Positions 38,576 to 47,693 of a stretch of DNA of 48,141 nt are shown here, piece by piece. The stretch is from IMG/VR virus record IMGVR_UViG_3300017963_000087, positions 1-48,141 of that record; one strand, given 5' to 3'. A program made the translations under genes and the position numbers. The notes beneath the pieces are model-generated. The model made no database searches. It was given only the letters and a program-made list of their open reading frames with translations, and had not been told where the DNA came from. The DNA is from a virus. Position 1 is the stretch's first letter. Every line of letters begins with the position of its first letter.

Positions 38576-39163
38576 ATGAAGTTATTCAAACTTTTAGTAC
38601 TAATGATACCACTGTTGATTACATCAGGATATGCCCAGATAACCGACTATGCAGATGTGGCCGACTTATTCGAGGGAACCTTCTGGGCTGACTCGATCAC
38701 CACTTCAGAGGGTATGAGTTCCGCTTATGATGTGGATAAGGGCCTCAATAATAGAGAGAGATATGTTGTCAATTATCTAACGAGTGCCGATTCTTCCGCA
38801 GATACAATCCAAACCAAGATGATAGAGAATAGGGCCTATGGTGATCACTTTATATCTTATACACTGACATCTGATTCTGCCGGGGCAAGAAACCCGGATA
38901 CGGTCGCTGCGGTTTTAGAGATGGGTGTGTTTCGTGGCTATGGAACTGTCGCTGGCACTGCTGCAGGGACTGTTGATAGCGACGGGATATTGTGGAAAAA
39001 TATTGCGAGATTTGCCTTGGTAGAAGTTAGTGGAGAGGTTTCGCTCAAGGATTCGACATGGTGGACGGATTTCCCGGCAACACACTATTGGTATCGAATA
39101 CGTGAGACAACGGAGCAATCTAACGATTACTATATCAGTGACTTTAAATTTAAACAAGATTAG
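38576..39163 (+). CDS. Secreted protein in tail region, 195 aa
   Basis: The start ATG 38576 follows AAGGAG; the upstream ATG at 38540 lies in the previous gene. The N-terminus MKLFKLLVLMIPLLITSGYAQ is a clear Sec signal peptide with cleavage after YAQ or YA. The rest is beta-rich (RERYVVNYLTSADSSAD, FARFALVEVSGEVSL-like strands) without a known motif. A signal peptide on a gene directly after the internal virion protein is unusual. Confidence 0.7.
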   Translation: MKLFKLLVLMIPLLITSGYAQITDYADVADLFEGTFWADSITTSEGMSSAYDVDKGLNNRERYVVNYLTSADSSADTIQTKMIENRAYGDHFISYTLTSDSAGARNPDTVAAVLEMGVFRGYGTVAGTAAGTVDSDGILWKNIARFALVEVSGEVSLKDSTWWTDFPATHYWYRIRETTEQSNDYYISDFKFKQD

Positions 39164-39171
39164 AGGTTAAT

Positions 39172-39597
39172 ATGTCTGTAAGAAATCCTGAACAACTATC
39201 TTACGCCCTTTTTGATCATGAAACAATTACGGGTGAAAAGGTTGCCCAAAAGGTAATTGCTGCTGCAGATGAGACAGCAAATTATTCTTCTGAGTTTAGT
39301 TTTGATGAGTTTTTTCAAAACACTCTGGGAATTATTGGATTGGCCATGGAACTTGACGGTAATGCCAGCGACACAATTACGGTTGTGGTTGAATTTTACT
39401 ACGGTAAGGGCATGACATGGGGGACAAAAACAATTACTCTACTTAATGCTGTCGCTGCGAACACAAACCAATATGTTCGTATTGATATTCAAAGTGGGTG
39501 GAGGGATTATTTACCATTCAATAAGATCAGGTTTAAGATAACAAAAACCGGGACAAATGGTACCTGTACCATTAAGTCCAGAATACAGAGGGTTTAA
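39172..39597 (+). CDS. Virion or tail-accessory protein, 141 aa
   Basis: The protein is beta-rich and lacks a signal peptide: SVRNPEQLSYALFDHETIT, VVVEFYYGKGMTWGTKT, FNKIRFKITKTGTNGTCT. The order looks like a single jelly-roll or immunoglobulin-like domain. The start follows AGAGGT. It sits between two genes with signal peptides. Confidence 0.6.
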   Translation: MSVRNPEQLSYALFDHETITGEKVAQKVIAAADETANYSSEFSFDEFFQNTLGIIGLAMELDGNASDTITVVVEFYYGKGMTWGTKTITLLNAVAANTNQYVRIDIQSGWRDYLPFNKIRFKITKTGTNGTCTIKSRIQRV

Positions 39598-39598
39598 G

Positions 39599-41656
39599 AT
39601 GAAGATATTTATATTTATATGCACAATTATATTGCTATTTTGTGCGTCACAGGATTCCTATGCCCAATGGACATGGCAAGGGAAAATTCGCTGGGACATG
39701 CTTGAAGTAGAGGTGCAAGATTCTATCAGGTCTGTTGTAAGAGATTCTCTTGGAACATCGGTGGCTGAGACAATTCAAGATTCAATCGCCTTTCCGGTAG
39801 ATACGACTGCGTTGAAACTGCTGAATATGGATGAAGGGAGAATGGCTTATCTTAAGCAACTATCGTCTGCCAATACAAACGGTGGGGGGTGGTTTGTAGT
39901 TAAAGATTCTACTTATGATGAACAGTATGGCGGGGTGGCGTTTTCCCATCCTACATCTGGTTTACAGTGGGTGAGAATTGAATATTTGGATGGAGCCGTA
40001 AATGTTTTATGGTTTGGAGCATTAGATGATAGTTCGGGTTCGTCTACTTCTGCTTTTATTTCTGCAAAAAATGCAGCAACAGCCAACGGGCAAGAAATAT
40101 ATATACCACCGGGACAATATAAATTAAGTTCGGGATATGATAGTGGGGATTTTTTTTTACCGGGTGGTTATACATTATATTCTCAGAATTTTACAAGAAC
40201 ATTAAACAGGGAAATTGCAGAGTTGTTTCCTAGTGCTGATGGAGATACCGTTTTATCGGTTGCAAGAACAGGGGCATCGTATAATGAAGTATCTGGACAA
40301 GGTGCAATTATAAGAAATATAACAATAAATGGAATTGCCGGGACTGATACGGGTAAGGTCGGCTTATTAATGGGAACCTCTAATGATGCTGATATGAGCG
40401 ACTTAGTAATTAAAAATTTTTCATGTGCCGACACTGGATATGGTCTTGTTTTAGATTCTGAGGGTCCAAATTCGGTTAATTTTACTCGTATTGTTAGTAC
40501 GAATAATGATTATAATTTATGGATAGACGACACAGACGGTATATATTTTAATGAGTGTAGGTTTTTAAACCCACAAATAACAAATGTTTATATAGCAGAT
40601 GCTTTAGTTACAAATTTTATTTCAAGTGATTTTGAGCTTGGGGTTAATAGTGGACTTCATTCAAGTGCGGGAATAAAAAATATTGTTTTACAATATGCAA
40701 GAGAAACGGCTATTTTTGGTGGATATATGGAGGCAAGCGGTACTGATTCCTTAGAAACAATGATTGATATTCAGCAATGGAATGAAAACAGTGCCGCAGC
40801 ATATTTTTCATCTTTAAATATATACGGGATGCGAATATTGGCAAGCAGTGTGATGTATCCGATAGATGTTAATTCACAACAGGGATGTTATATTAATCTT
40901 TACGGTGGTGAATTAGCTTATAAGTCTCTTTATGATAGACCAGCTGTTCCGATTGCGGCAAGTGACACAGTTACAAATGTTATTAATTTACATTCTGTTA
41001 TAATTAGTACAGAAAGTATGCCAGCAGGGGGCAAAACATATACCATATTCGGATATGATAGTGCAGGGTGGGATATATCACCAAGAAATTTAAGTGTATG
41101 GGACAACCCGTTTACTTTTTCCGGGGATGTATTCTTTGAGGGTAGCGGTGGGGTATTGTCTGGCATAAGGACTGATGGTGCAGGGTTTAAAGAGGACGCA
41201 AACAGAAACGTGTTAAATATGCCGTTAGAGGGGAGCGGTACTTCGTGGAATGGTACAAATTATGATCTTGCGGTTGATTCAAAATTTGACACAGTAGATA
41301 TAGATGTTGTAAGGATTTATGACGATCAAAGAACTAACAGCAAAATCATACTTGATGTGATTTTGGCAAGAGATGATGGGGCAACTTCAGAATCTCATAC
41401 AATTACTTATATTCAACAAAATGATGGTTCAGTAAGTTCATATTTCAACCTTGATTCCCTGTATGATTCCAATGATGGTGCGGGTGAGGATTTATTGCAA
41501 GATAGCATCTTTGTAGAGAATAAAACCACTACGTCCTTTAGAATAGTTTGTCCTATGGACACATCTGAAAATTGGAGCGGAACAAGATATTTTAGAGGAG
41601 AGGTTATTTATGGGAGAAATATAGAAACCGTAACAGCTACAATGAGAAATGAATAA
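39599..41656 (+). CDS. Secreted spike-like beta-helix protein
   Basis: The 685-aa protein starts at ATG 39599, 7 nt after AGAGGG. The N-terminus MKIFIFICTIILLFCASQDSYAQ is a signal peptide. Then a short helix and an amino-terminal adaptor (WVRIEYLDGAVNVLWFGA; STSAFISAKNAATANGQEIYIPPGQY). The phrase AKNAATANGQEIYIPPG is a typical start of a pectate-lyase-like right-handed beta-helix, which follows up to about residue 500. The end is a beta domain. Tailspikes of this build bind or cut surface polysaccharide, but they do not normally carry signal peptides. Confidence 0.72.
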   Translation: MKIFIFICTIILLFCASQDSYAQWTWQGKIRWDMLEVEVQDSIRSVVRDSLGTSVAETIQDSIAFPVDTTALKLLNMDEGRMAYLKQLSSANTNGGGWFVVKDSTYDEQYGGVAFSHPTSGLQWVRIEYLDGAVNVLWFGALDDSSGSSTSAFISAKNAATANGQEIYIPPGQYKLSSGYDSGDFFLPGGYTLYSQNFTRTLNREIAELFPSADGDTVLSVARTGASYNEVSGQGAIIRNITINGIAGTDTGKVGLLMGTSNDADMSDLVIKNFSCADTGYGLVLDSEGPNSVNFTRIVSTNNDYNLWIDDTDGIYFNECRFLNPQITNVYIADALVTNFISSDFELGVNSGLHSSAGIKNIVLQYARETAIFGGYMEASGTDSLETMIDIQQWNENSAAAYFSSLNIYGMRILASSVMYPIDVNSQQGCYINLYGGELAYKSLYDRPAVPIAASDTVTNVINLHSVIISTESMPAGGKTYTIFGYDSAGWDISPRNLSVWDNPFTFSGDVFFEGSGGVLSGIRTDGAGFKEDANRNVLNMPLEGSGTSWNGTNYDLAVDSKFDTVDIDVVRIYDDQRTNSKIILDVILARDDGATSESHTITYIQQNDGSVSSYFNLDSLYDSNDGAGEDLLQDSIFVENKTTTSFRIVCPMDTSENWSGTRYFRGEVIYGRNIETVTATMRNE

Positions 41657-41673
41657 TTGGAAGGATATATTAA

Positions 41674-44124
41674 ATGTATAAAATATTTTTGTTTTTATTT
41701 ATACCGATTTTATGTTTTTGCCAAACTTTCGATGTAAGAGAAACATTTGAAAAAACTGGTGTTTCGACTAACTGGACAGAGGTTGCCGGAACGGCAAATT
41801 GGGATACTACGGCAGCACTAGAAGGTGGTCATTCTGTAAGGCTTGAAACAACGAATATAATTCAATACGCTATAGGAACAGATTATAGTGAAATATGGGT
41901 GCATTTTATATTAGAACCATTATCAGGTTTGGGTACTGCAAACGGTACTTTTTATCTTAGAGATATTAGTACTGCTTTGTGTTATTTTAATGTAACGGCT
42001 GATACTGTTTGTAAATTTTATCACGGTACAAACAATTCAACGGGTTCGACTGTTTTAACTAATACCACTCATTATTTTTGGGTTCATTATGTAAAAGGAA
42101 CTGGTTCAAATGGAACGGCTGAATTATATTTTTCAACCGATGGAGATATACCAGCATCGCCAGAAGTTTCTTTAACTGCTGGTACATCAACTGATGACGT
42201 GGGGTATATAAGATTTAATACAAGCGGTGCGGGATGGAGGGTAGTATTAGATGATGTGATAGCAGATGCCGACTCTATTGGTAATTATTCAGCACAACAA
42301 AGAGATTATTATGTAGATGCAACGAGTGGAGTAAATGATTCAAGTGGCACAGCATCGACAAGACCTTGGCAAACTATTGCAAAAGTAAATGGCTGGACTT
42401 TTAACGCTGGCGACAACATCTACCTCAAACGTGGCGAAACATGGCGTGAACAATTAACCGTACCGTCTTCTGGTACTTCGGGGAATAGAATTTCTTTTGA
42501 TGCCTATGGTAGCGGTGCAGATCCTATCGTAAGAGGTGATGATGTTGTCGATGGTTGGACAAATGTTTCAGGCAATAAGTGGTATTATTTGGGAATTTCT
42601 ACTGATCCGAGAGTGATTAATTTCAGAGATACTTTAGGAACCGAGGCAGCAAATTCAGGTGCGGTGGATGCTGAGAAAGAATGGTTCTGGACTGATGATA
42701 CGTTGTTTATTTATTCTTCAGATACAACCAATATAGGATATTCTGTACGAAACGCAGGTTTAAATGCAAACGGGCAAGACTATTTAAACTTCTCTAATAT
42801 CCATGTAAAATTTACAAGAAATGGTATATCATATTTAAATGGTTGTAATAATATTACTTATGACAATATGAGTTGTTCTTATACAGGTAACTATGCGATA
42901 TACATGGAGACAACCTGTTCTGATATTACTATGACCAATTCCACATTAACGGGTTCTGGTGAAATCGGACAGGGAATAATGCTCTACTCTAATGGTAATG
43001 ACACAACCAGAGGATTTACATTTTCAAATAATACGATTAACGGAAACGGTAACAGTGGTGGAATAGGAATTAGTATATTAGAGGCTGATACCTGTACCAT
43101 ATCAGATATTGTAATATCGGGCAATTCCATCACAAATACAGACGGTGGTTCCGGGGCAATAAAAGTATATGATGCAGGAGGTTACACAGGCAAAAAATAT
43201 TTTTGTAATGTGCGAATTGATTCCAATACAATTTATAGTGCTGCTTCAGGTGGCATATATTTAAAAGGTGCTCATAGCGATAGTGGAATTACATATATCA
43301 GAAATAATACAATTTACTCAACAAGTACAGCGTCAACAACTGGTGGTATGGTTATAATGTTCTCTGATAGTGTTTATGTTGAAAACAACTTAGTATATAA
43401 TAATTCAACAAACGGGATAGACGGTTGCGGAGTTGATTTTGATTTAGGTGTTACAAATTCTGTAATGAGATATAACACAATATATGGACATACTGATAAC
43501 GATGGAAGTAGTAATAGATTTCAATCATCCTCTGGTATTATGCTTTTTGCTGAGGCAGATGTAAATGGCACAGACAGTTTAAATACAGGAAATGACGTTT
43601 ATTATAATATATTATATGACAATATAGACGGTATAAAAGTTTGTGGAGACAATGTCACCAATACCGATATATATAATAATGTTTGTTATAGTAATGACAG
43701 CACTGGTGTAATCATTAAAAGTGCCTTAACGGGAAGCGAATTTAACGTAAAAAATAATATACTCAGCGAAAATGATTACGGGTTAGGTTCTGAGGGTTCA
43801 CTTGATCCAGACAACGACTATAATTGTATTTACGGAAATACGACAGGCGGAACCAATAATATTACAATCGGAACCAATAGCATCACCGGGAACCCCCTAT
43901 TCACAGATGCTACAAATGCAGATTTTACATTAACGGCAAGTTCACCCTGTGTTGATGCTGGAACCGATGTTAGCCTGACATTAGACTTTTCAGGTAATAC
44001 CGTACCCTACCCTGTTAATCAAGTATTAGTTGATATTGGTGCTTACGAATATTTATTAGGTTTGGGAGTCCCTAATTTATTAAAATATAAGACTAATTAT
44101 AGAAGAAATTACTTGAGGTATTAA
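41674..44124 (+). CDS. Secreted beta-helix protein with lectin-like start
   Basis: The 816-aa protein has an N-terminal hydrophobic stretch (IFLFLFIPILCFCQTF), a signal peptide, perhaps of lipoprotein type. Residues 20-200 resemble a concanavalin-like domain (WDTTAALEGGHSVRLET, YSEIWVHFIL). From RDYYVDATSGVNDSSGT a right-handed parallel beta-helix starts (TRPWQTIAKVNGWTFNAGDN, then repeated ITYDNMSCSYTGN-type turns to about residue 760). Very Asn/Thr/Ser-rich. It probably binds or degrades polysaccharide at the cell surface. A short basic end follows (NYRRNYLRY). Confidence 0.75.
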   Translation: MYKIFLFLFIPILCFCQTFDVRETFEKTGVSTNWTEVAGTANWDTTAALEGGHSVRLETTNIIQYAIGTDYSEIWVHFILEPLSGLGTANGTFYLRDISTALCYFNVTADTVCKFYHGTNNSTGSTVLTNTTHYFWVHYVKGTGSNGTAELYFSTDGDIPASPEVSLTAGTSTDDVGYIRFNTSGAGWRVVLDDVIADADSIGNYSAQQRDYYVDATSGVNDSSGTASTRPWQTIAKVNGWTFNAGDNIYLKRGETWREQLTVPSSGTSGNRISFDAYGSGADPIVRGDDVVDGWTNVSGNKWYYLGISTDPRVINFRDTLGTEAANSGAVDAEKEWFWTDDTLFIYSSDTTNIGYSVRNAGLNANGQDYLNFSNIHVKFTRNGISYLNGCNNITYDNMSCSYTGNYAIYMETTCSDITMTNSTLTGSGEIGQGIMLYSNGNDTTRGFTFSNNTINGNGNSGGIGISILEADTCTISDIVISGNSITNTDGGSGAIKVYDAGGYTGKKYFCNVRIDSNTIYSAASGGIYLKGAHSDSGITYIRNNTIYSTSTASTTGGMVIMFSDSVYVENNLVYNNSTNGIDGCGVDFDLGVTNSVMRYNTIYGHTDNDGSSNRFQSSSGIMLFAEADVNGTDSLNTGNDVYYNILYDNIDGIKVCGDNVTNTDIYNNVCYSNDSTGVIIKSALTGSEFNVKNNILSENDYGLGSEGSLDPDNDYNCIYGNTTGGTNNITIGTNSITGNPLFTDATNADFTLTASSPCVDAGTDVSLTLDFSGNTVPYPVNQVLVDIGAYEYLLGLGVPNLLKYKTNYRRNYLRY

Positions 44125-44549
44125 TGAAAATAAATGATCATTTAATCATAGCCCTTAACGAAATAGGGGTAAAAGAGATTTCTGGTAGCGATTATAATCC
44201 ACGCATAGCAGAATATCTAAAATCAGTCCAGATGAGGGCTGATGATGAAATACCATGGTGTGCTGCCTTCGTTAATTGGTGCTTAGAACAGGCTGGGTGT
44301 AAGGGCACGCAAAGACCAAACGCAAAGTCTTATTTAAACTGGGGGTACGATATCAAGGAACCCGTCCCGGGGGCTATTGTTGTCTTTGATAGAGGAAAAT
44401 ATAAATGGCAGGGCCATGTTGGATTTTTTCTTGACATGACCCCAAGTTATGTGTACCTTCTGGGTGGCAATCAACAAAACAAAGTTTCTATTAGGCCATA
44501 CGATAAAAGAAGATTAAAGGGCTATCGATGGTCAAGTGAATTCATTTAA
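44124..44549 (+). CDS. Endolysin, CHAP-type amidase/peptidase
   Basis: The 141-aa protein has the CHAP/NlpC-P60-like pattern. The catalytic Cys is in DEIPWCAAFVNWCLEQAG (C46), the catalytic His in WQGHVGFFLD near residue 98, and the following polar residue is in LLGGNQQNKVSI. The start KINDHLIIALNEIGVKEI is the helix typical of TIGR02594-like proteins. It cleaves peptide bonds in peptidoglycan at the end of infection. It has no signal peptide, so it needs a holin. The two genes at 44565-45267 and the TM protein at 45236 are the likely partners. Confidence 0.88.
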   Translation: MKINDHLIIALNEIGVKEISGSDYNPRIAEYLKSVQMRADDEIPWCAAFVNWCLEQAGCKGTQRPNAKSYLNWGYDIKEPVPGAIVVFDRGKYKWQGHVGFFLDMTPSYVYLLGGNQQNKVSIRPYDKRRLKGYRWSSEFI

Positions 44550-44564
44550 GAAAGGAGTTTAAAT

Positions 44565-44885
44565 ATGGGTATCGAAGATTTGAAAGATGTCGTAAAGGTA
44601 GGTCTCGACATTGGAGAGGCACTATCTGACGGTATCGGAATCGAAGATGTTTCTGCACTATTTGGTTTACCAGATGCAATTGCTGGTATTTCTAATGTCC
44701 CGGCTGAAATCGCTGATCTTGATGAAGCAGAGAAGGTTGAGTTAAAACAATTTGTAGCAGATAACTTCGACATTCCCGATGATAAACTCGAAGAATTTAT
44801 CGAGTCTGCAGTCTCTACAGTCATAGAAATTTATGGTCTGTATGTTAAGTTTAAAGCACTTAACGATGGGGACCCAGATGCCTAA
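44565..44885 (+). CDS. Hypothetical 106-aa protein, lysis region
   Basis: Acidic and helical with alternating Ile/Val/Glu (DLKDVVKVGLDIGEALSDG, EFIESAVSTVIEIYGLYVKF). There is a weakly hydrophobic C-terminal helix. The start follows AAAGGAG directly after the endolysin. It could be a lysis regulator; no family is recognised. Confidence 0.65.
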   Translation: MGIEDLKDVVKVGLDIGEALSDGIGIEDVSALFGLPDAIAGISNVPAEIADLDEAEKVELKQFVADNFDIPDDKLEEFIESAVSTVIEIYGLYVKFKALNDGDPDA

Positions 44886-45267
44886 GAGGTATCAAATATA
44901 TGAGGTAACAAAGGTCAAGAGGTTGAAGGTTAAATTCAACCTCTCTTTACCTATACCACAGGAAATCGCCAAATACATGGCTGATAATGGGGTGCTTAAC
45001 CGGGATGAGTTAGCCAGATTACAAAACCAGATTAAAATTAGGATAAACGAGGCCGAGTCTTCTATCTGGCAAAGGCTTGCATCATTGATATATTATCGGG
45101 TGAAAGATCACATAAAGATATCACCACAAACATTATATATGTTGATGTCTAACTTCGATAAAATTAGACCATATATGCCTAATGAATTTTGGATGAAGGT
45201 TGTAGATATCATCGATAAGATTGGAGAACATCTTTATGGTAAAGAGAGAGCGAAGAGCGGAAGATAA
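44878..45267 (+). CDS. Hypothetical 129-aa basic protein
   Basis: ATG 44878 overlaps the previous stop. The protein is basic and mixed helical (RDELARLQNQIKIRINEAE, FDKIRPYMPNEFWMKVVDII). It overlaps the TM protein by 32 nt. It is probably part of the lysis or late accessory set; no family recognised. Confidence 0.65.
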   Translation: MPKRYQIYEVTKVKRLKVKFNLSLPIPQEIAKYMADNGVLNRDELARLQNQIKIRINEAESSIWQRLASLIYYRVKDHIKISPQTLYMLMSNFDKIRPYMPNEFWMKVVDIIDKIGEHLYGKERAKSGR

Positions 45268-45547
45268 TGGAGACGATAGAGGATATAGACAACGAAGATT
45301 TTTTAACAATGGAACAATCGTCAAGATGCTTATTGCCCTACTCTTTGGGAGTGGAGCCACAGGCGGTATTTCTTTTTTAACAAACGAAGACCACGACACC
45401 ATCACCTTGAATAAACAGGAAGTTCGAGTTCTTAAAGAAAAATTGGCTGGTCAAGAAAGACTATTTAATGCAAAATTAGAAACATTAAACAGTAAGATTG
45501 ACGCTGTAGACGGTAAAATAGAAATTTTACTGAGAAGAACAGAATAA
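45236..45547 (+). CDS. Holin- or spanin-like membrane protein
   Basis: The 103-aa protein starts at ATG 45236, 8 nt after GGAGAA; a longer frame begins at 45221. The arrangement is a charged N-terminus (KRERRAEDNGDDRG), one TM segment (IVKMLIALLFGSGATGGISF) and a long coil (VRVLKEKLAGQERLFNAKLETL). This is typical of phage inner-membrane lysis proteins, either a small holin (XhlA-like) or the inner-membrane spanin. Which of the two is not decided by the sequence. Confidence 0.6.
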   Translation: MVKRERRAEDNGDDRGYRQRRFFNNGTIVKMLIALLFGSGATGGISFLTNEDHDTITLNKQEVRVLKEKLAGQERLFNAKLETLNSKIDAVDGKIEILLRRTE

Positions 45548-45565
45548 CGAACCGAAAGGAGAACA

Positions 45566-46423
45566 ATGACGAAAGCACCTAATATTAAGGTGCCCAATAT
45601 CATTGTTGTTTCAGATATCCATGCAGGATGTCATTATGGACTATGCCCACCAAAAAATTATTTTCCAATTAGATTAGACGAAGGTGGAACATATCATCCC
45701 TCTCCCGGGCAACGGGAAACGTGGCGATTGTGGAGATATTTCTGGGACAAATGGGTACCGATGGTCACAAAAGGTGACCCGTACATTATATTAATTAACG
45801 GTGATGCCATAGACGGAATGCACCACCAAAACGTAACACACATAACCGCCAATATCCACACACAAATCAATCTCGCCTATGCAATACTCGCACCAGAAGT
45901 AGATAAATCATCAGGTTTAATATATATCAGAGGTACCGAAGTTCATGTTGGGCAAGGTGCTCAAAACGAGGAAACATTGGCTGAACGTCTCGGTGCAATG
46001 CCCAATGAACACAATAACCATTCCCGTTGGTTGGCATGGATAAGAATGGGGAAAGCCCTTATCAATGTCTCCCATCACGTAGGAACAACGGGAACTATGG
46101 CATATGAAAGTACGGCTGTCTTTAAAGAACTTGTCGAAACCTATAACGATGCTGGCAGATGGAATAGACGACCACCGGACGTTGTGGTAAGATCACACAG
46201 GCATAGATGTCTTGAGGTCAGAGTCCCATCTGTAAACACATATGCGACAACGCTGGCTACGGCTGGTTGGCAATTGAAAACGCCCTATGTGTATCGTATC
46301 CCATCCGGGAGAGCAGGCGAGGCTCAGATCGGTGGACATCTAATAAGACATGGTGACGAGGACTATGTATATACTCGGTTTTGTGTGTGGGGTGGTAAAA
46401 GAACCGGGGAGATCACGATATGA
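45566..46423 (+). CDS. Calcineurin-like metallophosphoesterase
   Basis: The 285-aa protein shows metal-binding motifs in order: VVSDIHAG (D17, H19), INGDAIDG near residue 79, YIRGTEVHVG near 117 (where GNHD/E is usual), a middle SHHVG near 171, and RSHRHR near 210 (GHxH equivalent). The GNHD asparagine is replaced, so activity might be altered. Phage members remove phosphates from nucleotides or DNA/RNA ends, or process tRNA and defence nucleotides. The start follows AAAGGAG. The gene is last but one of the late operon. Confidence 0.85.
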   Translation: MTKAPNIKVPNIIVVSDIHAGCHYGLCPPKNYFPIRLDEGGTYHPSPGQRETWRLWRYFWDKWVPMVTKGDPYIILINGDAIDGMHHQNVTHITANIHTQINLAYAILAPEVDKSSGLIYIRGTEVHVGQGAQNEETLAERLGAMPNEHNNHSRWLAWIRMGKALINVSHHVGTTGTMAYESTAVFKELVETYNDAGRWNRRPPDVVVRSHRHRCLEVRVPSVNTYATTLATAGWQLKTPYVYRIPSGRAGEAQIGGHLIRHGDEDYVYTRFCVWGGKRTGEITI

Positions 46424-46665
46424 AAAAAGGATTCAGTGTAGAAAATTTATATGAACATCTCGAGGAAGAAAGATTACAAGAGAAACATTGGGAACCCACT
46501 ATCCCAATGTTAATATTAAAAACAATTTATGATGCAAAGATGAAAGGAGTAACTTGGAGAGGAATTAAGCGAGCGTTAGAAAAATCAGGCTTCAATTATA
46601 GTATTCCTAAACTAAGATATAACTACGATAGAGCAATTGTTGAAAAATTATTTGACTCCGAATAG
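46420..46665 (+). CDS. Hypothetical 81-aa basic protein
   Basis: The ATG overlaps the phosphoesterase stop. The protein is basic and helical with RGIKRALEKSGFNYSIPKLRYN, which could be a small HTH. The promoter for the recombination operon begins within its last codons. Confidence 0.65.
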   Translation: MKKGFSVENLYEHLEEERLQEKHWEPTIPMLILKTIYDAKMKGVTWRGIKRALEKSGFNYSIPKLRYNYDRAIVEKLFDSE

Positions 46666-46680
46666 ATTATTTATTATTTT
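46652..46680 (+). promoter_or_regulatory. Promoter for the DNA-metabolism operon
   Basis: TTGACT (46652-46657), 17 nt, TATTTT (46675-46680). The nuclease gene at 46712 follows. The motif GGGAACC after the -10 recurs at 9360. Confidence 0.65.
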
Positions 46681-46711
46681 ATGGGAACCATCACATTAGA
46701 AAGGAGTCAAT

Positions 46712-47545
46712 ATGATTAAAGAAATTGGAGACGGGAAAATTCAGTTAACCTTAGACGAGGCTCGCTGGTATTTTCTCGCTGACGGAACACCCTGCCCCAG
46801 TGTTACGTGGATACTGGAACACATGCCTAAAGGCCACTGGTTCTACGTCTGGCTGGCCGATAAGATGCAATCCTACGATGAAGTAAGACAACTCATGAAT
46901 GATCGTGGCCAAGAAGGTTCTATGGCCCATTGGGGGATGGAGCGTTATCTCCTGAATGAGACGGTAAATTACACAGATGAACATCCCGAGTTCGAGAGAG
47001 GTTTCACTCCCCGGGAATGGGAGATGGTGTTGGCCGGGAAAAGATGGTGCGACAAATACGAACCTGTAGTTAAGTGGATTGAGGTGCCTGTGTTCGGCGA
47101 GGTCCCGGGAAATTACGGTGGGACCGTCGATATGATTGTGCTTATTGACGGAGAAAAATTTGCTTATTCAGAGGGGAGAGGAAAAGAGAAAAAGATGGTG
47201 TTCCCCTACGGAGAAGGGCAGGTTCAGTTTATGGGCGATTGGAAAACATCACAAGCAATATACGATTCCCATAAAGCACAGGTCGCTGCATACGGTGTTG
47301 CCGTTTCCGGGACGGAGTTGGATGTTAGTTCTATAGGTATTATTCGGCTTGGCAGTAAGCACAAAGTCGGCTATGAGTTTTGGCATGGCAACTATCGTGA
47401 TGCTCAGGCCTATAAGAAACTATTCGATGCTGCATATACGTTCTGGCAGCATTTTAACCCAAACCCGGCACCTAAAATTGTTGAGGTTCCTATGGCCATA
47501 AGCCAGAAAGAAGAGGCACCAGATGACAGAGAGGAAACTTTGTAA
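46712..47545 (+). CDS. PD-(D/E)XK nuclease, Cas4/RecB-like
   Basis: This 277-aa protein has the phage exonuclease plan. GYGGTVDMIVLIDG-like YGGTVDM (aspartate near 140) is followed by FMGDWKTS (D near 175, K near 177) and HKAQVAAYGVAV (Gln...Tyr, the RecB motif, near 190-195). A helical N-terminus (SMAHWGMERYL) gives the first conserved His. I see no Cys cluster for an iron-sulfur centre. It would resect DNA ends for recombination. The start follows AAAGGAG. The next genes are a zinc-finger protein and the Gp3-like protein. Confidence 0.82.
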   Translation: MIKEIGDGKIQLTLDEARWYFLADGTPCPSVTWILEHMPKGHWFYVWLADKMQSYDEVRQLMNDRGQEGSMAHWGMERYLLNETVNYTDEHPEFERGFTPREWEMVLAGKRWCDKYEPVVKWIEVPVFGEVPGNYGGTVDMIVLIDGEKFAYSEGRGKEKKMVFPYGEGQVQFMGDWKTSQAIYDSHKAQVAAYGVAVSGTELDVSSIGIIRLGSKHKVGYEFWHGNYRDAQAYKKLFDAAYTFWQHFNPNPAPKIVEVPMAISQKEEAPDDREETL

Positions 47546-47693
47546 GTATTGTGGGCAGCCAGTAGTAAGACCAAGCCCGAGAGCAGAAAAGTGCGGAAAT
47601 AATTGCCCAGCACAGGCAAAACTATATCAATACAATGCACACATAAAGGAGATGTGGAATGCGAAAAAACTGGAGACCAAGGGTCAGGCCTGA
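47523..47693 (+). CDS. Small zinc-finger protein, 56 aa
   Basis: A short frame whose start overlaps the nuclease end. CKYCGQPVVRPSPRAEKCGNNC (given in part: CKYCG, then CGNNC) forms a four-cysteine zinc site. The protein is basic and resembles small HNH-like or zinc-binding phage proteins. It overlaps the start of the Gp3-like gene. Confidence 0.68.
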   Translation: MTERKLCKYCGQPVVRPSPRAEKCGNNCPAQAKLYQYNAHIKEMWNAKKLETKGQA

